DNA of 64,000 bases from Malachius bipustulatus (GCA_910589415.1 OU342631.1:4216001-4280000); one strand, 5' to 3'; counted from the first letter of the stretch, positions 1 through 13,426 are shown. Notes: a model not told the origin generated them from the letters alone. A program made the numbers and translations.

Positions 1-471
1 TTGTGCAATTAATTCTCATTCAAAACCAATGTTGACGTATACTTATTTATGCGGGATGGAGTGTTTAGACAAACTGGACGGTTACTATAAAAACCACGTA
101 TATGAAACAAAATAAATCGAACTATCAAAAGGATGTGTATTCTTAATCGATACGTATGACTTTTTAGACTTTATTGGACTATAAGTAACAAATCGTGCCA
201 GTTTGGTGAACAAGAAATTCCTACCGCGTATCGGGAAATCTTTAAGCTGTCCAAGTGGAAGTGTTTGTTACTTAGCAACAAAGTTTTCAAAGTTATAAAA
301 CCCGCAATTCTGTATAAAATATCTCTTTCTATTTGGCGATCGGCAATAATCGAGGTAAAAATAGGTAGCTCATTTAATTGAATTTCCAAGAATGTATTAT
401 ACAGGCTGTCCTATATGTATCTATACTTATAACACAGAATACTGGTTGTTTCCTCGACCAAAAAATATGTA

Positions 472-984
472 AAGGCGCATATTCATCCGATCACGAACGG
501 GACGAATGGGTGATGAGTAGGTATGCGCCTTCAGGGCGATCTGAGCACGAACTGGAACGAGGAAAGGCGAGGCCGAACGAGCATTCATATGTAGACGTGT
601 TCCCGAGACGCGGAAAACTGCGTGTCGCTGTTCGACGCACCCAAGGCGGTTCGAATGTCATCTGATGAAAGTCGGCACTTCACTTCAAAGAAAAAAAATT
701 GAATATAAGTGGACGGCATACCTTTTTAGCTTTTGTGTTTGCCTCGCCTCGCCTCCTCTGTACCAGCTAAAACTAAATACTATGCTATCGTATCGATATA
801 TGCTTCGCATCTTGATGCCCTTCATTTTATTATAATGAGTATTATCAACAAGGTAGATCTGTGTTATATTCGTTGCCTCGACAAACATCGTAATAAAAAA
901 AAAACATACAAACGAGGCATTCGTTAGGCCTCACCTTGCCTCGTTCCCGTTCGTGCCATTCGTGATCAGATGAATACGCGCCTT
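472..984. mobile_element. MITE nested inside the 7-1455 element, TA target duplication
   Basis: It begins AAGGCGCATATTCATC and ends with GAATACGCGCCTT, its near reverse complement. It is flanked by TA on both sides (470-471 and 985-986). The arm similarity extends inward through the GAACGAGG...GGCGAGGCC segment. The left arm carries an extra insertion of about 45 bp that repeats a GCGCCTT end. No transposase is present. A TA duplication suggests a Tc1/mariner-like source but does not prove it. Confidence 0.6.
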
Positions 985-1017
985 TAGATGACTTCTGCAT
1001 CTTTAGATGAAAAAACA

Positions 1018-1160
1018 CATATGGGCTCGTTTCATAATAAAATGAAAGTACTTTAAAATTTAAAGTGTAATTTCAATTTGGTTACAATTGTTTTTAACAA
1101 TAATTTACTGTGCCATTAAGCTAAAATGACTTTAAAATTTATTATGAAACCCCTATGTCT
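1018..1160. mobile_element. Short palindromic MITE
   Basis: GTTTCATAATAAAATG near 1029 is repeated in inverted order as ATTTATTATGAAAC at 1137-1150, with further pairing of CTTTAAAATTT on both sides. The element is about 140 bp. It lies inside the larger element 7-1455. Confidence 0.55.
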
Positions 1161-3373
1161 ATTTAAAAGGTGGCTGATTAACGAATGGTTGAAAAATAAT
1201 AAAAAAAACACGTCACAAACTTTTAATGGAAGACCAACTGAATTATTCTTTTTTCAAATCGTTGTGAATTGAGCTTAATATAGTCCAATAAAGTCTAAAA
1301 AGTCATACGTATCGATTAAGAATACACATCCATTTGATAGTTCGATTTATTTTGTTTCATGTACGTGTTTTTATAGTAACCGTCCAGTTTGTCTAAACAC
1401 TCCATCCCGCATAAATAAATATACGTCAACATTAGTTTTGAATGAGAATTAAATTAACAGCGCAAAGGATAGAGTGTGATTACGTGAATAAATTTTATGT
1501 ACTTGTCAGTGGCTCTCAAACTGACGTAAGCGGTTCAATTTTATTTGAATGATTTCCTTCAATAATTTACGCTCGTTCACAACTTGACAATTAACTGTTT
1601 GACATTTTCTGGTGAAATTAAAAATATTAATTCGGACGGTTAGTGTAACGTCACATCTGACTTTTTAAAGTTAATCCTACTATATAAACTTTTGTTTTCA
1701 TGGCGAACACATAACCTTTCAGGACGTACTGGAGCCGGAGCGAGTGCAAAACGCCCCGCTACTTCAGCTTCTGTTATAAATCCGGGAAGCCTTAATAGAT
1801 CTGGTTTGAAACTTTAGTGCTGGTAGTTTTGTAACTTTTAACGATAAGCTCAAAATTAATGCTTGCATCACCATATTTCAATGCAAGGGAAGACGCATCC
1901 CCTTCTTAGTTAAGAGGTACCTAACTAAAAGCATCAAGATAAAATGTCACAATTATTTAGGTGACTGTAATCCGAAGTTGAGTGGATTCATTAAGAAGGG
2001 AAAATTAACCACATTATGCAGACTAAGAGGCGTATAAGGCGAGATTTTTCACAAAAATGCTACAACAGAGATACAAACTAAACAAAAAAATCTGATTAAT
2101 AGAGATGCATCGTTCACTCCGCAGCCATTACAAATTAACGTTGCCAAAGTTAGAACGAATCGGATTAAGTCACCGTTATATTTCAGTGACTTGTCTCTGG
2201 CTTGTCTTTAGTTCTGCTAAATGTGAAACCGACGTTGAATGATTGGATTCTGGATGAGCGAATGTATATCACTACTACTTACATTCAGTGGTGACAGTGA
2301 ACAAGCGAACCAAGTCTAACCTAAATCTATTTAGTCTCGTCTCAGTGTCCGCCAGTCGCTCTATTATGTTGGTCGCTCGAATTCGAACCAAAAAACTGGA
2401 GCCTGCAACTAGATTCACGAAACCACAAGAGAAAAGTCTATTTCCTCAGTTCATCAGAATATACGGCTTTATTTCGCCACTTATGCCATGTTCAGCTTAA
2501 CCTTGACAGCTTATCGATTGTAAAGAAATTGTATTTTATTTATTCATCTAATGAAGTAGATCGAGAGAGACTTAAACAGAAAATTTCATGTTAAAAAAAC
2601 CTTAAACATGCGTGAAACATTTGCAAAGAGATACGAAGTTTCCATCCACCCTTAATAAACCACTAGGGAGGCATGAAACAAAAATATAAAATGGAAGTAA
2701 AATACATAGTAAAAAAAGATACAGGGCCCTTAGAGCAATATTTCGAGACCTTGCATATTTTCTAGAAAAGTCGCCAAAAATTTTGGAGTTTGCTTGGCAT
2801 TCTAGATACTTACTATGCACAGATTTTACCAATAAAAGTAAACTCAACATTACAGGATATTTTATTCAAGAATGTTAGTCTTCATACAATTTGAAAATAT
2901 TTTAGTTCAACTACTTGACATTCGCTAGAACTTAAAAAACATTTGTAATGGGTCTTTTGACGGCTCCAGCAGCAATCGTTCTAGATTGTTGAGTTCCTCC
3001 TCTATATTACCTCTTTGTTTGATCAATTTCTAATGTAGTGATCATTTTTGAGTTTAATTTATCAACATTCATAGAGCACTATGTACAATATTAGTGGAAA
3101 GTGGCTTGGCTCCCCTTCGAGAGAACGTTTAAAATGGCAGACAGATGAGCTCTCCGTTTAGATTCTCTTAAGAACTCAAGAACATAATATAACTTGTTAT
3201 TCCTTTTGTGATCATTTGATTGATTAGAATTTGTCCTTTCTCGTAAACAAAGGTCTGTAAATTTACAAAATAAATGATAATTTTAGTTAAAAAGTCGTCG
3301 AGACTATTACCTCGAGAAAATTATTGCTTTTCTAATAATGTAAGATATTCGTAAAGAAACATTAACGCACTAA

Positions 3374-3592
3374 CAGCGGGTTTTATAAAGGCTCATTAAG
3401 TTAACGGGCAGATTTCTGTGGCCATTTCTGAAGAAGGTATCGAGTCTAAGTGGAAATTTTTTAGTTTTATCTATTCTTGACATGAACGTAATTACAAAAA
3501 TTATGATAAAAGTCATTTGACGTCGATATTAGCTTGAAAACCGAGTACAGATATCTGCTCGTTAGCCTAATGAACCTTTATAATACTGGCTG
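3374..3592. mobile_element. Harbinger-like MITE, family copy 1
   Basis: A 219-bp element with terminal inverted repeats (TTTATAAAGGCTCATTAAG against CCTAATGAACCTTTATAA). Its inner sequence (GCAGATTTCTGTGGCC) is shared with the better-preserved copy at 20603-20829, in the same orientation. The flanks are TAA on the left and TTA on the right, consistent with a decayed 3-bp TWA duplication. Confidence 0.6.
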
Positions 3593-3999
3593 TTAGTAAA
3601 ATAAATGTTTTTATCGCTGATACCTGGTCATGATATACTGATAAATCCAATGCCTCTTTCACATGATATATTTCCTTTCCAATTACTTTCAGGTATTGCA
3701 ATATTTCCTGAAAGTTATTCTGAACCTATTTGAACCAACCTATATTTATTATGCGTAGCATGGGACAAAAAATCTAATCCTTTGAAACCGTTTCATGGTG
3801 ATATTAAAGTCCCCGCTTTCTCATTCAACACAATGGAATCCCCCACTCCAACATCCGGATCAGTATTTTAATAAATCATCAGATAAAGCGAGAAAATCTA
3901 AAGAGGAGACACAATTCTATCCGTAATCCACTTCAATGAATCCATTGGGATCTGTCTCCTCCGTACAGAGAGGAAATAACTAAACTGGCAGAAACATAC

Positions 4000-4137
4000 C
4001 TTCAGCACGAATATCTCGCCAGTAGTCCTGTTGATGTCGAACTTGCTGTTGGCAGGATTATCGGGATCAATGCCTTGACCCGTCAGAAAGTATACGATGT
4101 TCTGCGGTCGGTCCTTATCGCCATCGGTAGCCGTCAC
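4000..4137 (-). CDS. CadN: CadN constitutive exon after the alternative pair
   Basis: This 138-nt exon has 46 codons and is phase 0 on both sides. The peptide starts VTATDGDKDRPQNIVYFLTG, continues QGIDPDNPANSKFDINRTTG and ends EIFVLK. It is the first half of a cadherin repeat: the TDGD calcium ligands, then an unusually long loop with DPDNPANSK, then the F-x-I-N-R-T-T-G-E-I strand pair. I recognise this loop as specific to insect N-cadherin. The acceptor is TTTTGTGCAG and the donor is AAG|GTATGT. It follows exon a or exon b without changing frame. It contains one possible glycosylation site (Asn-Arg-Thr). The next exon downstream would lie beyond position 1 of the window, so the following intron is at least 4 kb. 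Confidence 0.97.
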
Positions 4138-5439
4138 CTGCACAAAATATAAAACATTGTAGAGAACATTCTCACGTCAAAGTTGACCACACACGACCAT
4201 ATAAAATGATGTTAGATCGGTAGTGTGCGGACAGCTTTAGATTGTAGGTCCTACATCGTCCAACCCTAACGCTGTGCTTACAAAGATAGGTCCGTGAGAG
4301 TAAATGAGAATGACAGACGTTAGGGGACGTCACAGGAATTAGCTTAGCCCTCTTGTCATTACAGGGACAGGGACTGATTTGCATCAGAGGGAAGCCTACG
4401 TAAATGCGACATGCAATGCTAAAACGTAAACATGACATGCAATTTAGAGGACTGCTGTGCTACCTCAGGGTAGATGCGTGACAAGCAATGGTATAACAGT
4501 AATTATTGTTATCATCGCAATGACAGACAACGACAGCTACTATAATATTGTGGTGTTATTTTACTCATTTAAACATTGTATGCAAGTAGGTACTCACTCT
4601 ATTTTAAATATAAATTTAAATATTCAAGCCGACTACTATTTATAATTAATTACTATGTATTTTGCCTTTTAAAGAGGTAAATATTTTTCGTGTAAATATT
4701 GTTCGTGCAATTAACTCAATTGAGGACGCTTAACACACTGCAAGTTAATTTAAATCTGTTTTTTGAACGGTGTGATAAAAACTGCTAGCACAATAATTAC
4801 ATTAAAAAACGTAGAGTCGTCTCTACACCGTGCTGTATAAAAAAGGTAACAAAGGGAATACGTGTGTAAGGAATATTTCAACAATACTTTGACAATAATG
4901 AATGACATCCTTTCAAAAATGCTTGGAAACTTTGGAAAAAACCTTGGAAACTAATAAGTTTCCTAAGTCTGAACGTAATTTGCCCATGCACTTCCAAAGT
5001 TGCAGCAGAATTATCCCATTTTCAATTGGAGTCCAAGAACAGTAACGCGTGAGTTTTTAGTTAATAGTCCTGAGTACTGAGTGAATTTAAATACGTACTA
5101 TTGATTTTTCCTGCAAGAAGATTCCTATTTTATGAAGACGTTCTCTTTAGATGAGCATAATTATTGTTTCTTGCAGAGTCATAGGGAGGTCGACCACCTG
5201 AATACACTTCTGTACGAGCTAGCTATTCGAAAGTGTTTTTAATTTCAGATTATCTCAAGTTCTGTTAAGCTGCCGAGAACCGGACGATATTTTAAAAGAT
5301 CCTACGCCGGTTGTATAAATTTTTATCTACGACTGATTCATAAAATGCACTTTTTTACACGTTTGTTAGTTCATAAAATGTATGATTATCATGAACAGTG
5401 CATAAAGTAAAAACGAGTGAAATAAAGTGTCGTAGCGGG

Positions 5440-6015
5440 TAAATTAAGTGATTTATGGATAAATTATGCGTACCGGAATGATTTTTTCAGCTGGATTAAT
5501 TTTTTTCAAATGGTACCATATTGGTGCCGAGGTACCATCTACTAGTACTCTTAATAAGGGACATTTTGATGTACCCATTTTGCATCTGTGACGAAGACAA
5601 CTGAAACGGTACTTTACCAAAGATTTTTATGTTTAGAAATTGTTCCATTAGAAATTACAATTACAACCCGTGAATACATGGAACTACGTGTAAGACGTGC
5701 AATTAACAGTATAACGCCTCAACAGCTCTGCAAAATAATATAAAACGAGTGCAGAAGCACGTCTTTCATGGCTACCTATCTTAGTTACTTTCTTGGTAAT
5801 TTTCTAATGGAACAATTTCTAAGCATAAAAATCTTTGGTAAAGCACCATTTCAGTTGTGTTCGTCACAGATGCAAAATGGGTACACCAAAATGTCCCTTA
5901 TTAAGAGTACTAGTAGATGGTACCTCGGTACCAATTTGGTACCATTTGAAAAAAATGAATTCAGCTGAAAAAATCATTCCGGTGCGCATTATTTATCCAT
6001 AAATCACTTAATTTA
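5440..6015. mobile_element. Fold-back element with about 210-bp arms
   Basis: Arms 5440-5656 and 5809-6015 are reverse complements over almost their full length (for example TAAATTAAGTGATTTATGGA at the left end and its complement at the right end). They are separated by a loop of about 150 bp. The arms carry repeated GGTACC half-palindromes. No transposase is present. In CadN pre-mRNA this would form a long hairpin. Confidence 0.8.
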
Positions 6016-6621
6016 GTATTTTGAACAAAAATTCGATTTCGCTAGCATTAGATGATCCAATTGGAGTAAAACGAAATAGTCATGGCACACTATAATTGAG
6101 AAATACCTACAAAATTAAATAAAAACAAATTTGACATTTAAAATGGTACTTATGTGGTATTCTTGGATTTGTACAAATTTATAGAATCCAAAAATATAAT
6201 AATATATAAGGTGTCCTATTTAAAAATAAAAAGTTGGTAACATTTCCAGAAAAACCGGATGTGGGAAAAATTCAATTTTCTGCCAAAAAGTGCGCTCTAT
6301 CGAGAATATGCGACGTACCAAATTTCAAAAAATTATCTCAAAAAAAAAGAAAAAAAAGGGGGTGTACCATGCCTGTGACACACACTGTATAGTAAAGTTA
6401 GCCAAATTTTGGATAATTTTCAAAAACGCTACATTTTCAATTCGTTTCGGTCTTTTTTTTATTTTTAGAAAATAATAAAAAAATAGCTGAAATTTGGTCA
6501 ACTAATATGCTGGTAAAATTGCAAAATGTATTTTCTATTATTTTTAAATTTTTCAGCAATCAGGTAATGTCTTGACTTAATAGACAATACATTTAAAACA
6601 TTAAATTGATTCCCGCGTAGC

Positions 6622-6680
6622 CGCGAGTAATTATGCCGGGCTAGGCTCGTGCTAGGCTCGGGCTAGGCTAGCGCTAGGCT
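6622..6680 (+). repeat. Short tandem repeat of GCTAGGCTCGG type
   Basis: GGGCTAGGCTCGTGCTAGGC followed by further GCTAGGCT units, period about 11 bp, immediately left of the fold-back element at 6680. It may have been the insertion target. Confidence 0.6.
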
Positions 6681-7413
6681 GTAATGTACATTTCGGACGT
6701 ACCGGCTAGATGCCGGTAACACAGAGACGACGGCGGCGCGCGCAGTTAGTGAGTGCTGGTGGTTGTTAGTGCATCGACCAACTCGAGTTCTCGTCGACTT
6801 CGACTGTTAAGGAAATCAGGTGCGTTCATCTCATACCGGCCCGTTCACCCTTCTTTTCACTTCTGGATTCGCTAGAGGAAGAAAGTATTTAGCCAAGAAA
6901 ATCTGGAGCTCCAGGAACTTGCTTGGTTTGAGGGGTGATTTGGTAGCCAAGAAAATCTGCCTTGGTTGTTGGAGTTCTTTCTCGGTAAACTGCTTCCGGG
7001 GAGAAAGTTGCCTCCAGAAAAAACGTGGCCTCCAAGGAAAAATGTGCCTCCAGGGAAAAATGTGCCTCCGGGGAAAAAATGTGCCTCCAGGGAAAAATGT
7101 GCCTCCAGGGAAAAAACAAGCCAAAAACGTGGGCGATGTTTATAATAATTTAAGTGAAAGTTCACAACGCCATTATTTCGCTAAAAATTCCCTGTGTTTG
7201 CGGAAATGTACCTTCCTCTAGCGAATCCAGAAGTGAAAAGAAGGGTGAACGGGCCGGTATGAGATGAACGCACCTGATTTCCTTGACAGTCGAAGTCGAC
7301 GAGAACTCGAGTTGGTCGATGCACTAACAACTACCAGCACTCACTAACTGCGCGCGCCGCCGTCGTCTCTGTGTTACCGGCATCTAGCCGGTACGTCCGA
7401 AATCTACATTACA
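6680..7413. mobile_element. GC-rich fold-back element with minisatellite core
   Basis: Arms 6680-6881 and 7212-7413 (about 200 bp) are nearly identical reverse complements and much richer in GC (GACGGCGGCGCGCGCAG) than the surroundings. They are flanked by AGGC at 6676-6679 and 7414-7417, a possible 4-bp target duplication. The core holds about seven copies of an 18-bp repeat (6992-7119). Because 18 is a multiple of three, the core is open in several frames on both strands. These ORFs have no start context or family resemblance, so I do not call a gene. Confidence 0.8.
6992..7119. repeat. 18-bp minisatellite, about 7 copies
   Basis: The unit is GCCTCCAGGGAAAAATGT, with variants (one G changed, one extra A). 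It lies in the centre of the fold-back element 6680-7413. The first copy (from 6992) and the last are the most diverged. Confidence 0.85.
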
Positions 7414-10400
7414 AGGCTTATTATGTGTACGCACCTTTTTACACATGTACCGAGGTCCAAGCTCGCGGATTGACCTAGACCTAGACTGTATGTATAGCAG
7501 GGGTTGTGTATTGTGTAGGTTTTCGTGGCCGAGTAGATGCATTCATTTATATGGATGAATTTTCATATAGGTATACGGGTATATTATCGTATATCCTATT
7601 TATAGGTGGTACTATACTCATGTGATCTAACAGATGATTACTTGAATTTTTATTGTCATACAATAATATATGAGTAGAATAATAATACAGGAGGGTTATT
7701 TATTTTTGTCTGTTCTCTTTTCTATTTGGAATAAACATTTCAGGCTAGTTTCAGAAATTGATTTGATAATAAATTCAAATATGTATTTTGTAATACAAAA
7801 AATGTGTATAAAAACATTTAGTTAATTAAAGCGTCAATCACTGGCTTTCACGGTGGAATATTTAATTTTTCACAGTGGATAGCAAAAAAGAGACGTGGAG
7901 TTACTTTCAGAAACAGTTTTGTAAATATCACACAACTCCCTAATGCAAACATTTGCATAACCGTATAGAATATTAGATTTTTAAATTTCCGTTACCTTTA
8001 TAATAATTCTGATTTATTGGCCTGAACCTTCCGGTTCATAAAGTTTTGATTGGATACTTGTAAAAAATTTCCTTTTACATATTTCCGTTAAATTTGAGAG
8101 AAATATTACGCATTACATCTGGAAAATTTCATTAATAAAATAATTTGAACGAACATCCAAGAGGCAATTTATTGCAGCGATAAAAACAAATAATAAATTC
8201 ATATTTTTGATAAATGTGAATGTCACATCCACATCAATTAATTTCAAATCAGTAATTACCTACTCTAAACGTTTCAGTGATCATTTAAAAATTTATTGGG
8301 TTATTAAAACATCCGTCATCCCTCCTGTTAAGGTATATCCAATCTGCTATCTCCTATCTCGAGCTTAACATAACTGCAGACTGGTGGAGGTGCATGTTCT
8401 TTGATAGATATTGCAATTTTTTTTATCATAAGGGCGCTTGTTGTAAAAGCCGAATTCAAACGAACGAACACTGCGTTTTTCAAATCTATTCTAAGTATAC
8501 AGGGTGCAACGTATGACTTGCATAATTTTTAAGATACCGGGTTACAAAGTTTTATTAAACAAATGAATTTTTATTATTTACTCAACAATTAAAAGTAGCC
8601 TCTTATTTAATGCTAACGAACCATGCCAAGTTTCATCGAAATCAACGCAGATATTTTTTAATATTAATTAAAAAATCAATTTTTTAATAAAACTTTTAAT
8701 AAAAGTACAAGATGATCATAGATTAACAAAAAAACTGAAAAGGAATCGCGAGTATCAGCAGCAGAAAACGATTCCTCTGGAAGAGCTCGAGCCGTTTCTT
8801 ATTTATTCGGGATGAGGGGTCACAATTTACGAAGTCAGTCGTCCAAAAATCGTTTAAATGGATTGTTCTATGAGGCAGGTTCTCAAGTCGAGGCAATAAA
8901 TGATAAACTGACAATAACGATCATCTTAACTCTTACAGCGTCAAACATCCAGAAAAGAACTGTTCAAAAAATCATTTTACAACATCAAATTTTTTTGACA
9001 TTCAATGTAACGTAACCAACAATACACAATAATAAATGTACAGTAATAAATGACACATAACGTGCTCTATTCCTTGATTTTCTTCTCGATGTCAACAACT
9101 ACCAAGATTCAGAAGAAAATCAGTTGTAAATAATAAAAAAAAAACTATTTTTCATTTCTATCCAATATTATGATCGTCCTAATGACCGTCCTTTTTAAGA
9201 TGACCGTTCTCGGCCAACTAAATTCTTGCAAAAAATCTCTACATTTCATGGTGTGAGTGATTTCACCATATATTGTAAGTACTAAGATAATAGATCTTTT
9301 ATATGTCCGTATTCATCAAACTTCAAAATATAACTCTGGGGTTATATTTTGAATTTACTGACAGCTGATTGGTCTAATGCTCAAACCCTACGAATCCTAC
9401 GGGCCTAGAGTTGTAGGTAGCTTAAAGCTTTAATCTGTGCATTGTTGAGGTAGCAAATTATCATCAGTAGTTTCTTAACCCTTTCCGGCCATCTTAAAAT
9501 GTAAAGACTATAGTTATTAATTTATTTAAATCTAGCTAGACATTTTGTAATCATTAGAATTACCATACTGCTGCTAACCTACTATCAAATATCTTCAGTA
9601 AAAAAAAGCAGAGAAAACAAAATTACGTAATACATCTTTAATTATTCTTTATTTGTCGAGACGATTAGTTGTTGTAAAGAAAGGAAATGTCCTCATGAAT
9701 TACCAGGTTGATGATGAGTTTCCTATTAATATTCGAACATTTTGACAAGAATAAAATGATTGAACATAATTATAATAAAAAGTAAAATATGTAAATGTGT
9801 AATGCGTAATAACCAAAGACTGAAGACTCAATCAAAGCTCGAGTAACATGCAAGAAGCAAGTACCCATTAAAATATCGACATATAATACAACTTCCCGAA
9901 TAAGTGCCCTTCTTTAAGCCTAAAGGGGAAGCTGAGTTAATCCATCGACCCTCATGTCTGAAGATTATACAACGAGAAGCTCAAGATGTATTTTGTTGAA
10001 GTTCCAATACAAGCCTAATCTCATGTAATGAGGTCATTATGGTCATTATAATAGCTGCGTGGCGAGAGATATAAGAGCTGTGTAGAACAGGCTATTACCA
10101 TGGTGAACCGGTTTGTTAACAATATCTTCGCAAGGGCAGATTGCAAATGCCAGAGTAGAGACACAACTCCGCAGATCCATTTAAATCGATAATAACTAAC
10201 TACTATCCATCCAATTCGCTTATAGATAGATTATTTACAACTTTAAGCATATCTGAAATCTCATTGCGATGCTGATTGTCAATTGTCACAAATTGATGTA
10301 ATGAAATGACCGATAACGTCCAGTATCGGCAGGGAACATAGCGTTATCTGCTTAAGCACGGCACGAGATCGAAGCTTGACGGCATCCAAGATAGTTACTC

Positions 10401-13400
10401 CAAACTTTTCATACGGCACCATTATGAGGTGCATATACCTAAATGAAGCCAAGAGTAGAGTATTTAGTTTCTCTGAACTCTGTAGGTATTGACTCCTGAT
10501 GAACTCTCTCATCCGTCCACTTGCCGCCTAGCAAGGATCGTTCTGGCCCCAACGCCGACACACATCCTCGACACCTATTAAGCGGATATGTGTAACAGAG
10601 CCCTGTCTACCTGATGTGTCCATCGATGCTGCAATACTGAAAAAGTGAACATATCCAACTATCGGTCAATATGAGCATGGTAATATTTCAACACCGTAAT
10701 CCCTCAAGACAATAAGATTGAATTAATTTGGCAATTCACTTTCCTTTCCGAGTTGATAGTCTTTGGCCACTTATATCCAGCTCTGATTCTTATAACTAAA
10801 AGATTTTAGTCTGAACAGCAGTCGTATCACTTCCGATATTTTGACAGTGAACTGTTCCTCTTCTGTCAACTCAATGTAGGTACCTTGAACTGTTACAGCT
10901 TATTAAGCTTGTTTAGCTGATCGTTGAGTCTCCATTACCATGGTCGCGGTACGAGTAACTACTGTATGAGCGTTTCCGTGACGTTCTCAGTCTGAATTTC
11001 GTCGTCACAGCTCAACAGGTACTTTTGGTCTCATATTGATTTATATTCTTGAGCAAGCCGCGGAGTTTATGACTGATGATTTTGGATGATATGCCGTCGA
11101 GTGGTCTCAGTTCATTCACTTTTGTTCGGAGTGTTCAATGTTCATGTTTTGTTTACCTTCGAGGTTTTTGCCTGGCTTCTAGGAGAACTTTGGCTCTAAA
11201 ACGATCAGGATATCAGGCACCCAAGCCGTCCCTCATGTATGTATGTTGACACGATCATTTCTCTGACGTTTTGTTTCAGACGAGCCAGTTTTCTGGTGAG
11301 ATGTCTTCAACGGGCTAGAACGTCCAATTTTTTTTGAGGTACAATAATTGCTTTGCTGGAAAGTTATATTTAATTTTCAACGAAGCATCTTTATTATAAT
11401 TATTAAAGTCCTGTGTGCTGAATCACAGCTCTGTATTCAACTTATTTGTACAAGTCAAGAAATCAGACTGTTTATTGGAGCATGAATGCTTTCATTACAG
11501 GTCTCAACTAAAATTGCAATCTATTGAGTATTTCTCTCACGTTATTGAATGGTATTGTAACGAACACTTATTCTTCTTAATCAATTTCTGTCTTAATTCA
11601 GTTTACTTGTCATGTACCAAGATCTCAGCGCTAAACATTTGTGTCTAAACCTTTTCAGTCGATGCTGTGAATGATGGTTGCGTTCTGCTGTTAGTTGTTC
11701 CATGTGATTCCGTCATTGTGGCTACCGACTACCACGCAGAACGATACCGATTATTACATATCGGTTTACTTTACACATCTATGACTGAAGATTCTGAATA
11801 TTTATCCAAGTAGGATGGTTCTTCAGATGTTATAATCAGTGACTCACATCTCAACGACAAGGTGTTTACTGAATTTCTGTCGAAAAGTACGGACTGAGTG
11901 ACAAGCGACCGAGATTCGAAAGTCCGGAATCTTTTATATTAATTTCAAGTCTGAGTTATCCGTTTAGATACCTAATAAATTTCCTGCTGATGCTGAATCG
12001 TTTTCGTCATTTTTGAAAAATCAATAATACAAGACATTAGCTTTTCTTATTTTACGTTATAATTTCTCTTTACAGATTTCAACAAAACACTTCATTTTTT
12101 GCTGATATTCAAAACAAAAAACTTACCTTGTAAAATGAATACTTATTTATTGTTCCATGTCTTATGAACAAAGAAACAGCATCAAGTATCAAGCTTCCAG
12201 AACCTCGAACCTACTGGAAGGAGGAATAAAAGAGACACGAATAGCAGTGAGTCTCGGTCTCAGGATAGGTAGCACAATGAACACAGCGAACTTGAGGTTT
12301 CTGGGCGATTCTACGAATAGAAGATTGCTGACGGTGGTTAGTATGTCTTCATGGGATCTATGTCAGCCGACACGGCGCAGAAGGAAAAAGAATAGTAAGT
12401 GTTCAAACGACTGCATTCCCAAACAATCCCTAATATCATAGATAAATAAAGCTATAGTAAATGTATTCAATTACAATAACCGACGTCTATGAAATAACTA
12501 ACTTCAATCTGTTAGCCTTTTGATTGATTCGGGACTTTCTACCACCAATTAGCGTTTGTGGGAATCTGTGACGTACATGCTGTTTTCATTCCGCGTTCGG
12601 TCTACCTTCAACGATAATCCCTATGATAGTCTGTGGATCATACTAAAAGTTAAATCAATACAGTGTCACGCTTATATAAACAGAATTAACAAACAATAAT
12701 TATCAATAGTATAAATAAATATGTGTAAAACGTTTAATTAATTAGCTAATTTAATATTCGAAGCCGGTGTGAAAATCCTACCGAAGTGAATTCTCAGTTA
12801 TCCCTGAATTAATTAATTAAAGCCACCAAACGATTTATTAGTCATCGCTAATTATTATTTGATTTTTGGTGAATGTTGCCCATGTTAGGTAAAAAAATAT
12901 TTCAAATTCATTAGGTACTCAACTCGAATTAATAATTTGCTTCGCATAAGTTTGACCACGACGCATCGACTTCTTCTTGCGAATTTCATAATTTCAATCG
13001 TTGAAATTCTAATCTCAAATTTGTAGTACATGTACCTACAAAAAAAAAACTGAAATTTCTATATAGGGCGCCAGATTAGCAATTTTTCATGAGAGTAATT
13101 TAAAAAGATTGTAATCTATTTAAAAATTTTCATGGCCCATAAAATTTCCGCGAGCTTAATCTAGTTACCTACTTGTCCTTCTCTCCATCCATTCTCAACA
13201 ACGTAACTGAGATAGAACAAAAGCTTCTCGTTCGTCCAAGCCTGTGACATAAAACTGGAATGGGTATCTTAATTATAATAATACTAATTACTCTAGCTCC
13301 ACGTTTGCAACTTTTTTATCATTATTTTTTTAATAGAATAATAAATCTAATTTATATTATTTATCACTTATTTCACTCTCTTTTGTTAGTAGTTTATTGA

Positions 13401-13426
13401 GATTTAAATAGTATATTATATAACAA

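Larger units (their letters stand above)
7..1455. mobile_element. Long-TIR DNA element (about 1.45 kb)
   Basis: The arms 7-183 and 1278-1455 are near-perfect reverse complements (about 177 bp), with only scattered mismatches and one small indel at the outer tip. The interior has no transposase ORF. It contains at least two further inverted-repeat elements (472-984 and about 1018-1160). This is the build of a fold-back or non-autonomous TIR element. The superfamily is unknown, because the left flank is at the window edge and no target duplication can be read. Confidence 0.8.
1..3999 (-). other. CadN: CadN intron, partial (downstream of exon 4000-4137)
   Basis: No cadherin exon is seen here. 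Positions 7-1455 hold a long inverted-repeat element containing other elements. 3374-3592 is a small MITE. 1460-3370 is AT-rich and holds nothing I recognise. 3600-3999 is also empty apart from the donor region. The short ORFs at 2288-2500 (+) and 2602-2850 (-) show no family resemblance and lack start context. Confidence 0.8.

Noticed and set aside
6820..7221. 133-codon ORF, the longest plus-strand ORF near the left end
   Set aside because: It is made of the fold-back arm plus the 18-bp tandem repeat. Several other frames on both strands are open for the same reason.
9331..9353. Hairpin CAAAATATAAC/GTTATATTTTG
   Set aside because: A single short AT-rich stem expected by chance in 64 kb of AT-rich sequence.
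12157..12441. 94-codon plus-strand ORF
   Set aside because: No domain or motif recognised; composition like the surrounding intron.
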